Shown here in pieces: positions 1 through 11,267 of a DNA stretch of 64,000 nt; the first letter of the stretch is position 1, and every line of letters begins with the position of its first letter. The DNA is taken from assembly GCF_033115175.1 (NCBI RefSeq), contig NC_084835.1, positions 97,680,448 to 97,744,447 on the forward strand, given 5' to 3'. The translations under genes were made by a program, and so were the position numbers. The DNA comes from Lepus europaeus. Taxonomy: Eukaryota; Chordata; Mammalia; Lagomorpha; Leporidae. The notes beneath the pieces were generated by a model. The model was not told the origin of the DNA. It saw only the letters and a program-made list of their open reading frames with translations, and made no database searches.

Positions 1-1221
1 GCAAGGTGCTTCTGCACACATTGCCACACTTCCTTGTCCTCAGTCTCTGAGGGACAGATGGTCCTGCCTCTGCTTGGGGCAGGCAGCAAGGCACCAGGTC
101 CCAGGGATCTCGTACCTTTCCAGAAAACCTGGTCTGCAGAGAAGTGTTGCCACACTTTAGGAAAGTGTGCACTCGAATGTATTACGTCACTCGTATTCCG
201 TAAAGCACTTTCTTCGTTTGTTCACCCACAGTCAGCACCGAGAGCCTCCAGGAGCCAGACGCTGGGCCAGGTGCTCGCCTGTCCCACAAGTAGACGGGAG
301 CTCGGTTACCCAGAATGCCACACCCCTTTCTGCTGTCAGTTGTGCTGGCTGCGGCATATTTGTTGAAAAATGCCCTCCAGGAAGTGCTCTCTTGACTTAC
401 CAGTGGCCTGCACAAGGACAGCGACAGGTGGGTCCTGGCCGTGCTGCTGTTTCCCATGCAGTGACCACAGCCCAGGAGTAACACGAACTTGGGAGCTCAG
501 CACAGGGAAACTCGCCACCAGTGAGCAGGAGGGCCCTTGTTGTAACAGCGGCAGCCAGGGAGTTCGCTCAGCTCTGGATTTGCTTGGTAGGGGAGGGCGG
601 ATCTGTTTCCTATTCCTTGGGGCCAGCCCCCAGGGAATCACAGGGAGTCTTTGGGAGTGAGATTTTCTGTATGATGGTGTTTGTGAGTTTGGGGGTGACA
701 GCAGCAGGAAGGGAAGGGACATGCCTGAGGTGGTGGCAAGCCAGTGTGTGAACCCATGCCTGCGCTCACCTGGGCTCCAGGGCGTGGCAGTTCATCCAGG
801 TGCGCTCAGGTGTGTTGGGTTACAGTGTAACTCCGTATCAGATCGCAGGTGCAGGAGGGAAACTGGGGTGTTAGCAGCTCCAGTTAATTATTCCATTGTT
901 GGGGAAGATGGATTTCCCCTGCTCTCATTATGGGCTTGAGGCTAGGGCTGGGATTCAGATCCTCCCCAGGCCAGCTCCAGGGTCCTTCTACACAGGGACC
1001 TGCCTTCTCTGCCTTCCTACTTGATGGCTTGGACTTCAACAAGGTGGAAGCAGTGCCATCAGGAGTCTTCTCTGGATAGAAAAAGAGAGTGAGGAGACCA
1101 CCTGGGCACACTGCTCCATCAACCTCCAGCTGCGCTGGCCTCGGGTCGCCCCCGACTTCAGCTGACAATGGTGACTTCCACGGGGCCAGAGGATAACCAA
1201 GTTCAAAATCACGCACAACCT
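1..1221. other. Unassigned sequence
   Basis: No repeat family or exon recognised. Open frames up to 128 codons show no family resemblance. Confidence 0.6.
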
Positions 1222-1520
1222 GGGCTGGCATTGTGGCGCAGTGGGTTAAGCAGCCCATATAAGAGCACTGGTTCTAGTCCCAGCTGCTCCACTTCTAATC
1301 CAGCTCCCTGCTAATGAGCCTAGGAAAGCAGTGGAAGATGGCCCAAGAATTTAGACTCCTGCCATGCATGTGGGAGACCCACACGGAGTTGCTGGTGTCA
1401 GCCTGGCTCAGCCCCAGCTGTGGTGGTCACTTGGAGAGTGGACCAGATCATGGAAATTCTCTCTCTCTGTTCTCCCTCTCTCTCTCACTCTGCCTTTCAA
1501 ATAAACAGAATAAATCTTTT
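1222..1520 (+). mobile_element. CSINE (lagomorph C-repeat SINE)
   Basis: A full-length example of the family: a tRNA-derived head (GGGCTGGCATTGTGGCGCAG) with the B-box-like GGTTCTAGTCC, a body around GGAAGATGGCCCAAG, a CT-rich run, and an AATAAA-rich tail. These non-coding elements move using L1 enzymes. The GC-rich open frames they contain are not genes. Confidence 0.92.
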
Positions 1521-1769
1521 ATGAAATCATGTAGCACATGGTGGCATGTGTGGTTTATCCTTGGATTAGTCTTGGCAGCTGTCCACTTCTGCAATGTGTT
1601 GGCCGATGTGAATGTTCACCAAGTCCCAGAATAGGATCCCTCTCCCTCCCAAATCATATGGATAAATCCTTGGGCTTCTGACCTGAGAGGACTTCAGCAT
1701 ATGGAAAATGGAATTAAAAGAGGGGTTTATTTTGATGCAAAAAAATATCTGAAATCCTTGTGTACAACA

Positions 1770-1890
1770 GGTCTTCAAAAAGTTCCTGCAATGCACATTT
1801 AAGAAAAAGCTACTCATGAATTTCAAAATCTTCTGCAGCAGAATAAACGTAGCTTTCATTCCATTTCCTAGAAATGTTTTGAAGTCCCCT
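1770..1890. repeat. Candidate palindromic MITE
   Basis: The segment opens GGTCTTCAAAAAGTTCCTG and closes with an imperfect inverse complement ending GTTTTGAAGTCCCC, enclosing about 85 bp. This fits a mariner-type miniature inverted-repeat element known from several mammals. The exact family is not identified. Confidence 0.45.
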
Positions 1891-2829
1891 TTATACGTGT
1901 TTGTCATTTGGCATCGTCCCACGGGGCAGACAGGCACCCAGACAACCAGCCTGGGGCTGAGCCAGACTCGCAGCCAGAGTCCACAGTGGCTGGACTGTGT
2001 GGTCGAGGGTTGTCATACAACTCCTCTGGACCCCAGCGTTCTCCGGATACTGGCCATTGTGATCCTCGTCTTACTGGTCGTGAGCATTCATCCAGTGGGT
2101 AGGTGCCCGTGAGCGGGGCTGCAGCCTCTGCCTGCCGCACGCCAGCTGACTTGGCTGCGGCAGGGTCTGGCAGCTCCCGCCAGGAGCCCTCCCGCGAGTC
2201 AAAGGTTTGTTGTCATTTTCCCAAACTGCACAACGTGGAGACAGCTGTCTTGTTGGAACCTGGGTGCCTGGGCCCTGGGAGAAGTAGGTGAAAGGTCCTG
2301 GCGAGACACAGGCAGATCTGTCTCAAGTCCTGGCTGGTGTCACTTCTGGGGGAAGACTGGTGAGTGCAGAGAAGCATGTGGGCGGGGTGGGAGCGATTTC
2401 AGCGACAGAGGGAAAGACAGAACCCCCAGCGTGGGTCACCTGCGTGCCTGGATACGCGCTGGAAATGCCCACCTAGAAATACGGTTCTCGTCTCCCATTC
2501 AAGCTTCAATCGCCTTGGGAGCAGCAACCCCAGATGCTAATGCCAGTCATGTTTCAACATTTGGATCAAGAGTGTGATCCGGGGTTAGAGACTGGGGAGG
2601 AGGGAAGAGAGGGAGGGAAAGGGAGAGTATGGAATTCAGACCAAGGAGTGGATTGCACAATTACAAAGGGTTAGTCTGGGGCTAGGGGATTGTGTATCAT
2701 CTGAAAATGGCCAAGCTCCCTGGACCTGGTGGATCCAACAATTTGGAGCTGATTAAATGTATTTTGATATCTTGCTGTGGATAACTAACAAGCTACTTGC
2801 CAAGGTATGTTTTTATCCATTTTGAAGAG
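1891..2829. other. Unassigned sequence
   Basis: Nothing recognised apart from a purine-rich stretch near 2594-2630. Confidence 0.55.
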
Positions 2830-2842
2830 ACATCAATTCATT

Positions 2843-3189
2843 TCTTTTCTTTTTTTAAAAAGATTTATTTATTTATTTGAAAGGCAGAGTTATACAGAGA
2901 GAGGAGAGGCAGAGAGAGAGAGAGAGAGAGGTCTTCCATCTGATGGTTCACTCCCTAGATGGCCACAATGGCCAGAGCTGTGCCAATCTGAAGCCAGGAG
3001 CCAGGAGCTTCTTCCAGGTCTCCCACATGTGTGCAGGGGCCAAGGACTTGGGCCATCCTCCACTGCTTTCCCAGGCCATAGCAGAGAGCTGGATTGGAAG
3101 TGGAGCAGCCGGGACTTGAACTGGTGCCCATATGGGATGCCCGTGCTTCAGGCCAGGGCGTTAATCCGCTGCGCCACAGCACTGGCCCA
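2843..3189 (-). mobile_element. CSINE with 13-bp target duplication
   Basis: Full length. ACATCAATTCATT occurs at 2830-2842 and again at 3190-3202, giving exact ends. Confidence 0.95.
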
Positions 3190-3202
3190 ACATCAATTCA
3201 TT

Positions 3203-4977
3203 CCTTTTCCACCAAAGGATCTGTTTATTTAGTCCATATCGATCTTTTAGAAAGTGAGATAACGCTACTGATTCACATCAGCACATGATCTGAAGTGTCT
3301 TCAAACGCTTCCTTTCTGGTATCCTTACCAGGCCTCTGCTGATTCCTTGTTCTGCTGCCTGGAAGGCTGCTCCATAGGTAACATACACCCCACAGCTCTT
3401 TTTAGTCTTAGAAAGCATCTATATTTTATTAAGGTGCTAATCCTAACACCAATGAGAATCTTTCATTAGCTGACTCGATAATTCATTTTCCTTATACAGT
3501 TTTAGATCTCAATCTCCTTGGCCTATTTTGACAGTTCATGTGCAGAAGATACAAGAATCGGGATCCTGGGCACTGGGGGTCATGGGGTGGTCTAGGTCCC
3601 TGCCCTTGGCGAGCAGCCTGAATCCATCCAATTGACTGCCTCCCTTCCAGCCTTGGTTCACTCAGGTATGCGATGAGAGCAGGACTGTGAAGCAGTGGCG
3701 CCTACAGTGGGCAGGAGGCAGGAGGCCCTGTGGAGGAGAGGGCCAGGACCAGCAGGGACTGTGGCCACCTGGAGAGGTCTAAGGGGCCTAAGGGACGGGG
3801 TTCCTGGGGCTCAGTTCTACTGAAGCTTCTCTCCACCCCCTTCCCATTCACAAATCTGGATTTTTTTTAAGAATCATTATTTACACATGTTGGCAACTCA
3901 TTTAGATCTTCAAGAGCTGCTGCAGGCCAATCAAGACTCATGGGTGGGGGTTCTTCGGGTGGTGTGGGCTCACAGTGACAAGGGAGACTCTGATACCTTT
4001 CCAGTCTTCACACTTCAGAGGTTGCAAGGCCAGGGAATGGAGCTGAAGACTCATCGGTGGCTACTCATCAGAGGGGCGCACAGAGGTTGAAGGACGAGAG
4101 TATGGTATCCCACACGCACGTCGGAGCCACTGGGCAGGAGTCATTCACACAAGCATGCGTCCACGCATCCATTCGGCTGTGGGTCTAGCAGCCGTGGATC
4201 CACTACCCGTCTGCCAGCCAGCAGGTTTATAAGTCCCTGCTGTGTGCACCGGGCACAGGTGGAGCCTGCGGTGGGAGCAGCCAGGGGCAAGGTCAGGGCT
4301 GGCTGTCCCCAGGTGACCAAGGGGCTCACTCAGCTGTTCATTTACCAACAGGCTGTGAACTCTGGCTCCTGTGACCTTTGATTCTGACAAAGCTGATTCT
4401 GGATAAAATTTGAAAATTGTGAAATCAGGGAAGCTCTGAATATTTACATTCCGCCCCAGAAGACATGCGTATGCGAGGAACCATCTAGAACCAATCACCG
4501 CTTCCCACCAGGAAGTCTTGCTCCAGTTCAGGGGCTGTAGAGCTGTCTGCACCGACGCTGACTGCCTGACATGGAAGCGACGGGGGCGAGACTCTGGAAA
4601 GGCGGATAGGAAAAAATGCGTTGGACTCAGACACAGAGACTTCCTAATTGTTCATCAATTAGTCATGAGCACGGGTCTTACCCACAGTCTACAAAGAGAG
4701 GTCGGAAACACAAGAGGAGAGAGAGAGTCAGGTCCCCGCTCTTGGGTCAATTGAGGTCTCATTGAGGCTCCCCATTTTTATCGAGAGAGCAGTGCAAGAC
4801 AGGAGATGTGTGCAGCCAGTGAGTATGGGCAGGGACTAGAAGCTTCTGGAAGCCTCCCGAGTAGAAGAGCCTGAATCCCCGGGCAGCTGTAGTTAGGTAG
4901 ACCGCACGCTGGAGTGGTCCTGGCCGTGCTGCCCCCGTGCCTGCAGGCGCCGTCTTCCCCAAGCGGTTACAGTTCCC
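3203..4977. other. Unassigned sequence
   Basis: Nothing recognised. Longest open frame is 135 codons on minus, with no domain. Confidence 0.55.
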
Positions 4978-5125
4978 ACTGCCAGTTCTGGAGCCCAACG
5001 TCTGTGTGAGCTTGGGCCGGTTACTCACTGTCTCTGTGCCTCAGCTTCCTCACGGTTAAAAACCACGGATGAGCATAGCAACCTTGTAGCCTCACCGTGA
5101 GGAGTAAGTGAAACCATGCGCGGTA
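4978..5125 (+). mobile_element. MIR SINE
   Basis: GTGTGAGCTTGGGCCGGTTACTC, then CTGTGCCTCAGCTTCCTCACG, is the MIR core in plus orientation. A conserved tail with GTGAGGAGTAAGTGAAACCATG follows. Confidence 0.8.
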
Positions 5126-5329
5126 AAGGGATGATGGTGGCTTGGCAATCAATCAGCATAGCTTCATTGTTTCATGGAAAAAGAGGATTACTGATACTCC
5201 TACACCTGTGCCACCCAATACAATGCCCACCTGTGGCCACTGAGCACTTGCAACGTGGCTACGATGAATGGAGACCTGTGAAATTCATGGTGGGTTTTGA
5301 AGGCTCTGTATGTTTTTTATCTCTTATTT

Positions 5330-5960
5330 AATGAATATAAATTTCCAAAGTACATCTTATGGATTACAATGGCTCCCCCCCATAACTTCCCTCCCACCCA
5401 CAACCCTCCCCTTTCCCGCTCGCTCTCCCCTTCCATTCACATCAAGATTCATTTTCAATTCTCTTTATATACAGAAAATCAGTTTAGTATATATAAAGAT
5501 TTCAACAGTTTGCCCTCACATAGCAACACAAAGTGAAAAAATACTATTGGAGTACTAGTTATAGCATTAAATAACAGTGTACAGCACATTAATGACAGAG
5601 ATCCTACATGATATTTTTTTAAAAAATTGATTAATTTTCTATGTAATTTCCAATTTAACACCAAGTTTTTTTTTCATTTTCAATTATCTCTGTATATAGA
5701 AGATCAATTCAGTATATACTAAGTAAAGATTTCATCAGTTTGCACCCAAACATAAACACAAAGTGTAAAAATACTGTTTCAGTACTAGCTATATCATTAC
5801 TTCACATTGGACACCCATTAAGGACAGATCCCACATGGGACGTAAGTACACAGTGACTCTTGATGTTGACTTAACAATTTGACACTCCTGTTCATGGCGT
5901 CAGTAATCTCCCTAGGCTCTAGTCATGAGTTCCTGAGGCTATGGAAGCCTTTAGGGTTCA
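5330..5960 (-). mobile_element. Lagomorph L1 3' UTR with internal tandem duplication
   Basis: The antisense of a young-type rabbit L1 3' UTR, recognisable by AAATTTCCAAAGTACATCTT, the C-rich block at 5376-5430, and TGACTTAACAATTTGACACT near 5870. A roughly 160-bp segment occurs twice (5451-5612 and 5676-5840, period about 225 bp), well diverged between copies. Confidence 0.8.
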
Positions 5961-6120
5961 GAAGGCTCTGTATTTTAAAAACCAACTATTACTTATATAT
6001 CAATATGATAATATTATGGATGTATTGGGCTAAATTAAATATATTAAATATTTAAATTATTATAACTGTATTAAATAATTGTTATAATCTAACCTATTTT
6101 TTATACAGAGATCATCATAC

Positions 6121-6469
6121 TTTTTTTCTTTTTTTTTTAGACAGGCAGAGTGGACAATGAGAGAGAGAGACAGAGAGAAAGGTCTTCCTTTGCCGTTGGT
6201 TTACCCTTCAATGGCCGCCGTGGCCGGCGCATTGTGGCCGGCGTACCGCGCTGATCTGAAGGCAGGAGCCAGGTGCTTCCTCCTGGTCTCCCATGGGGTG
6301 CAGTGCCCAAGCACTTGGGCCATCCTCCACTGCACTCCCTGGCCACAGCAGAGAGCTGGCCTGGAAGAGGGGCAACCGGGACAGAATCCGGCGCCCCAAC
6401 CGGGACTAGAACCCTGTGTGCCGGTGCCGCAAGGTGGAGGATTAGCCTAGTGAGCCGCGGCTCTGGCCC
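6121..6469 (-). mobile_element. CSINE, subtype with GGCAACCGGGA block
   Basis: Full length, GC-rich subtype with GGATTAGCCTAGTGAGCC at the 5' end. The CATAC(T)n motif on both sides suggests a target duplication. Confidence 0.93.
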
Positions 6470-6473
6470 ATAC

Positions 6474-6546
6474 TTCTTTTTTTTAGCGATTTATTTATTT
6501 ATTTGAAAGGCAGAGTGATCTTCCATCTTCTGGTTCCCTCCCCAAA
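6474..6546 (-). mobile_element. 5'-truncated CSINE
   Basis: Only the tail, GGCAGAGTG, and the TTCCATCTTCTGGTTCCCTCCC part remain, directly after the previous CSINE. Confidence 0.75.
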
Positions 6547-6699
6547 TGAGGGAGACAAAGAGGCCTAGGATGGGTGGGGAGCAGAGGAGGCCAGGCAGAC
6601 ACAGCAGCGGGGGCAGAGGGAGGGCGCTCACTCTCAGATGTGCCTGGCCCGGGTCAAGGCTGCCACATATCCTCTTACTCACCTGCACCGCTCCTTCAC

Positions 6700-6905
6700 A
6701 GCAGAAGTTGGTTTTTATTTTATTTTATAATTATTTAAACATTTGTAGATTTGTTTTTAAAATGTGTGATTGCTTAGTATCATGTACTTCTCTAAAGTTT
6801 AACATTTTCTTCTTGGCTGATACACCATAATCGTATGTATTTATGTGGTGCAGCGCGAGGCTCTGATACAAGTAATGTATCATCAGGGTGTTGATCATTA
6901 GGTGA
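6700..6905 (-). mobile_element. Diverged L1 fragment (antisense)
   Basis: AT-rich start, then a segment near TGATACAAGTAATGTATCATC and TTGATCATTAGGTGACC that resembles an L1 UTR seen antisense. A related piece appears near 33265-33345. Family assignment is tentative. Confidence 0.45.
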
Positions 6906-7798
6906 CCGGCCTTTGGCACCAACCACTTCTCCACGAGGAGAATACTGCTTTGGTTTTCAGGACAATCTTTGAAGTGAGCCACGCTCCTCTTGCCAGGACT
7001 TTCATGCATCAACTAAAAAACACGCTCAGGCTAGAACGTCATGCTGGGGCCCCGATCTCAGGGAGCAGAGCCCACAGCACCTGCTCGTTGCACTCCAGGA
7101 ATGCATGGGGCGAGCAGGAGGGAAGCTGAGAACAAAGGATTCTGCAGCAGTTGGGCCTGGAGGAGGCAGCGGGAGCGGGGGCCTCCTGGGGCAGGAGGGA
7201 TGGCTCATGCTTGGTAGGACCCAGCTTGGTCAGACGCCAAGTGAAACACCAGGAAACGCGCTCACTGCTCTGGCGCTCATCTGGCACCGCGTGTATGTGC
7301 CTGCGGCCGTCACTGCCATGGGGATGGAGGTGGTGCTGTCCTTGGCTGTGCCTATGTCACCACCAGCCTGGTAGGCAGCGGGACAGGTGAGACACACAAC
7401 AGAGACCAGCACGGGGGATGGTGATGGGGCAGAGTATCTGCAGAGGAGACTCTACCTGTGCATACATACACAGCTAACAACAGGGCTTCAAAGACACGAG
7501 GGCCTAGTACAAGGGGAGGGGAAACAGGCAGAGCCACAGTCGGTTGGAAACCTCACGATGTTTTGTTTTCCTCTGCAGCACCGGAAGACTAGAATATAAT
7601 TCATTTTCTCTTGCCTTCTTGAAAAATTGGAAGACTAATAGATTCCCTTAAGAGAAGGAAATCAACTTTTTTCCATTGATGATTATTCTGTCTTAGAAAC
7701 TAATGGGCCATGGAGAATGGCTATAAAAGCAAAGAGGCAGGAGAGAGTACCTTGGGGCACAAACAGGGGAGGGGGAGGGACCCCGAGGAGCAGACATC
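6906..7798. other. Unassigned sequence
   Basis: Nothing recognised. Confidence 0.55.
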
Positions 7799-7810
7799 AA
7801 AGATGGGAGT

Positions 7811-8085
7811 GGGGCCGGCGCCGTGGCTCAACAGGCTAATCCTCCGCCTTGCAGCGCCAGCACACCAGGTTCTAGTCCCGGTTGGGGCGCCAGAGTCTAT
7901 CCCGGTTGCCCCTCTTCCAGGCCAGCTCTCTGCTATGGCCCGGGAAGGCAGTGGAGGATGGCCCAAGTGCTTGGGCCCTGAACCCCATGGGAGACCAGGA
8001 GAAGCACCTGGCTCCTGGCTTCGGATCAGCGCGATGCGCCGGCTGCAGCGGCCATTGGAGGGTGAACCAACGGCAAAAAGGAAGA

Positions 8086-8123
<38 letters not shown>

Positions 8124-8152
8124 CACTCTGCCTGTCCAAAAAAAAAAAAAAA
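7811..8152 (+). mobile_element. CSINE with 12-bp target duplication
   Basis: Full length. AAAGATGGGAGT flanks it (7799-7810 and 8153-8164) without mismatch, and its A-tail is intact. A relatively recent insertion. Confidence 0.95.
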
Positions 8153-8337
8153 AAAGATGGGAGTGGACGGGAGTCTAATAGAATTGCACATGGCTCAGGC
8201 AGAGTTCAGGGGACAATGAGGCCTCACCTGGGTGCATGTTCCCCGGGGGAGGTGGATCTCCTGGCACTGAGAGCCTCAGCCCTTCTGAAGCTTTCCCTAG
8301 TTCCCCTAGTGAATGGATGCCACTGGACCCAAAGGGA

Positions 8338-8510
8338 GTGTGTGAACTGTGACACCGGGTGTGAACGGTGAGAACAGGTGTGAACAGCGGCAACAGGTGT
8401 GAATTGTGTGGTGACACCGGGTGTGAACAATGACAACAGGTGTGAATAATGACAACAGAGGTGAATTGTGCGGTGACACCAGGTGTGAACGGTGACAACA
8501 GGTGTCTAGG
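8338..8510. repeat. Minisatellite, about 21-bp imperfect units
   Basis: About eight copies of a unit like AGGTGTGAACGGTGACAAC, with variants (ATTGTGTGGTGACACC). Array about 170 bp. Not CRISPR-like: units are contiguous and have no spacers. Confidence 0.9.
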
Positions 8511-8717
8511 CAGTTATTAACAGTCACAAAAACAGTTTGAAAATGAAAGGAAGGGCCTTCAGGTGTCTTGGTGCAGCCCGACTCCAGAACTCATTAAATC
8601 TTTTGGAAAGTGTGGGGAGAGAGACGGTGATAGTGAAATTGGATTATCAGCTTGGTTCATGGAAGTTTAGAGTTGAGTTAATTTATTTCTTCCTCCCTAT
8701 ACGTACAACAGTATGAC

Positions 8718-8826
8718 TTTTATTTCTGTCTCGTTCTCCTCATCCCCTCCCTCCTCCCTCTCCCTCTCCTCTTCTTTTTTTTTCTCCCCCCTCCCCATTA
8801 TCACTCTTTCTTTCTTCTCTCTCCTT
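8718..8826. repeat. Polypyrimidine tract
   Basis: Over 100 bp, nearly all C and T on the plus strand, including a T run and CCTCCC-rich parts. It abuts an antisense L1 fragment. Confidence 0.85.
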
Positions 8827-8829
8827 AGG

Positions 8830-10880
8830 ATGTCGACTGGACTTCCGGTGTGGTGTTGATGGGAGTGGTGAAGAATCTTGCTTTGCCTTGTGTTGGATCT
8901 AGAGGGAAGAGCTTCATTCTTCCACCATAAAAATGACCATTCTTATTGGACGTTTGTACGTGACCTTTACCAGGTTAAGGCAATTTCCTGTTGCTCGCAG
9001 TCGGCTGAGAGTTGTTACCGTGAGTGGATGTTGAATTTTGTCAAATGTGTATTCTGCGTCTATTCAGCAACCACATGGTCTTCTTCTTCAAGCTGTTAGT
9101 ACTGTGGGACACGTTGATCGATTTTCAATTTGTGAACCAACCAAGAATTCCTGGAATAAACCTCTGTTGCTCGTGGTATATTATCCTTTTTATATATAGA
9201 CAGATTCTATTTGTTGGTATTTTGTTACATCTATGGCACTATGTAGACCCCTATTCTGCAAGGGATACAGGCTAAGATCCCCAATGGATGCTGGAAACCA
9301 TAGTTAGGGTAGTTCAGAACCATAGTTAGGGTAGTTCAGAACCCCAGCTATACCACATATTTTTCACATATATAAGTACATCCATACCCAGGAGAGGTTT
9401 AATTGGTAAGTTAGACACCATAAAAGATCACCAATAATAAAAGAGAATAATTATAACAATGAACTATAATGAAAGCCATGTGTGTAAGGTCTCTATAACC
9501 AACCTTATTGTCCTTTCACACTTTACAGCCATGGTTAAGTAAGGGTGACTTGCACACAGGTGCTGTGGTACCACAACTGAACTGACAAGCAACGTGACCC
9601 AGTGGCTAGTGGGCAGGCACACGTCCAGCAGGGGAGAAGCCAGACGAAGGGACGGATCGTGGCCTGGATGTGACACAGGGGAAGGTGCGGGATTTCCTCA
9701 TGTCAGCGCCATGTGCAAGTTCAAGTGTGCTTGTTCTCTATTTCTGGAATTTTTCAGTGACTGTTCCCGGACTGTGGTTAGCCACACAAGTAACTGAAAC
9801 TGGGGAAGCAAAACCACAGATAAGGGGGATTACTGTATTTGCATCTGGGTTCATGACGGAAAATGGTCTAGATTGCTTTTCTTACAATATCTTTGGTGTT
9901 GGCATTACAGTAATGCTGATCCCATAAAACGAATTGGGAAGAGAGCCTGCCTCTTCTCTTTTCTGGACAAGATTGTGCAAAATTGAGTGACTTTGGGTAA
10001 TGCATGTCTCCAAGGAATTCCTCCATTTTATTGATGGCTGACATCAAGGAAATAGAGTTGAGCGCAGAATTCCTGTTTAAGCTTTTAACAACACTGGTGT
10101 CTGGCGTGATGTCACCTCTTCATTTGGGCTTTGGTGTCTTCTCGCTCTCAGTTTCCCTGCTCAGTCTCGTGGCAGTTTTATTAATTTTGCCAAAGGAACA
10201 GATTTGGTTTCACCGTGTTCCTCTCTCGCTTCTGTTTTCGTTTTCATTGTTTCTGCTGGCATCATCACAATTTCCTTCCTTTCACTTGATCTGTGGTTAT
10301 TTTGTGCTTCTCTTCTAGTTCCTTAACATGGAAGTTCAGATGATGGAGTTTTCTAGTTCATGCATTTAATTTTTATAAACTTTCCTGTAAGTCCCGTTTT
10401 AGCTGTGTACTGCATTTTGATGTTACAATTTCACTTTTATTCCATTCAAACTAGGCGTTTGGTTTCCATTGACATTTTCTATTTGACTCATGGGTAATTG
10501 AAAAATACACTTTTTACTGTGAAGGTTTTGAGGGTTTTCCCTATAACTTCTGTTACTGATGTCTAATTTAATTCTGCTATTGTCTGAGAACATATTTTTC
10601 AGAGTTCCTAGTATTTTTTGATTTGTTGGACAATATTTGATGACCCAGAATGACACCTGTCTTGGTGAAAGCGCCCCATCCTCTTGGAACCATTACGCAT
10701 TCTGCCGATCTTGATGGAACGTTGTAGAGAAGTCGCTGGGTCAGCATGGTTGGCAGTGGTATTCAGGCCTTTTGTATTCTTATGTACGTGCTGTCTTCTT
10801 GTTCTATCAGTTTTTTTGTTTCATGTTTTGTAGATATGCTGTCATTCCATATCATCTTAGAAGTGTATTTTCCCTTTGCA
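8830..10880 (-). mobile_element. Old L1 ORF2 fragment, antisense, split by Tigger
   Basis: Read in reverse, this matches mammalian L1 ORF2. The segment around TCAATTTGTGAACCAACCA (about 9123) and the one around 10440-10660 are characteristic. Tigger sequence interrupts it at 9242-9835. The L1 resumes with no obvious loss at TTTGCATCTGGG. It is heavily diverged and has no coding capacity. Confidence 0.8.
9242..9835. mobile_element. Tigger/MER2-type DNA transposon with TA target duplication
   Basis: The right end GATAAGGGGGATTACTG and the left end TGTAGACCCCTATTCTGC form the diverged inverted termini of the pogo-group Tigger/MER2 family. TA dinucleotides flank both ends (9240-9241 and 9836-9837), as expected for Tc1/mariner-type insertion. 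It is non-autonomous, 594 bp, with no transposase ORF. A 24-bp local tandem repeat lies near 9297-9343. Confidence 0.82.
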
Positions 10881-10896
10881 GACTTGGCCCATGTAT

Positions 10897-11082
10897 TATC
10901 CTTGGGCCCCTGCACCCACGTGGGAGACCCAGAAGAAGCTCCTGGCTCCTGACTTCGGATTGGCTCAGCTCTGGCCATTGTGGCCATCGGGGGAGTGGGC
11001 CAATGGATGGAAGACCACTCTCTCTGTCTCTATCTCTCTCTGTAATTCTGTCTTTAAAATAAATAAAATCTTTTTTTAAAAA
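10897..11082 (+). mobile_element. 5'-truncated CSINE
   Basis: Begins at CCTTGGGCCCCTGCACCC and runs to the AATAAA tail. The tRNA-like head is absent. Confidence 0.88.
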
Positions 11083-11267
11083 GTGGCTACTTTAGACATA
11101 CACAACATGCATCTTTAATCAAAGAGTATCTTCAGATAACACACTGCCTCGGGCACAGCGTAGGGACCTCACACCAGTGTACGCATGCCCCCAGCCTCTA
11201 TGCTTGTGTCGTCAGAGCACTGGACTGATATGCACAGTAAGCAAAACATATCGACACTATTTTTGCT

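Noticed and set aside
7840-7890. tRNA-like B box (GGTTCTAGTCC) suggesting a tRNA gene
   Set aside because: It is the tRNA-derived head of a CSINE. No cloverleaf or acceptor stem is present. The same applies to the other CSINEs.
8338-8510. CRISPR-like periodic repeats
   Set aside because: Units are contiguous and diverged with no spacers, in a mammalian genome. It is a minisatellite.
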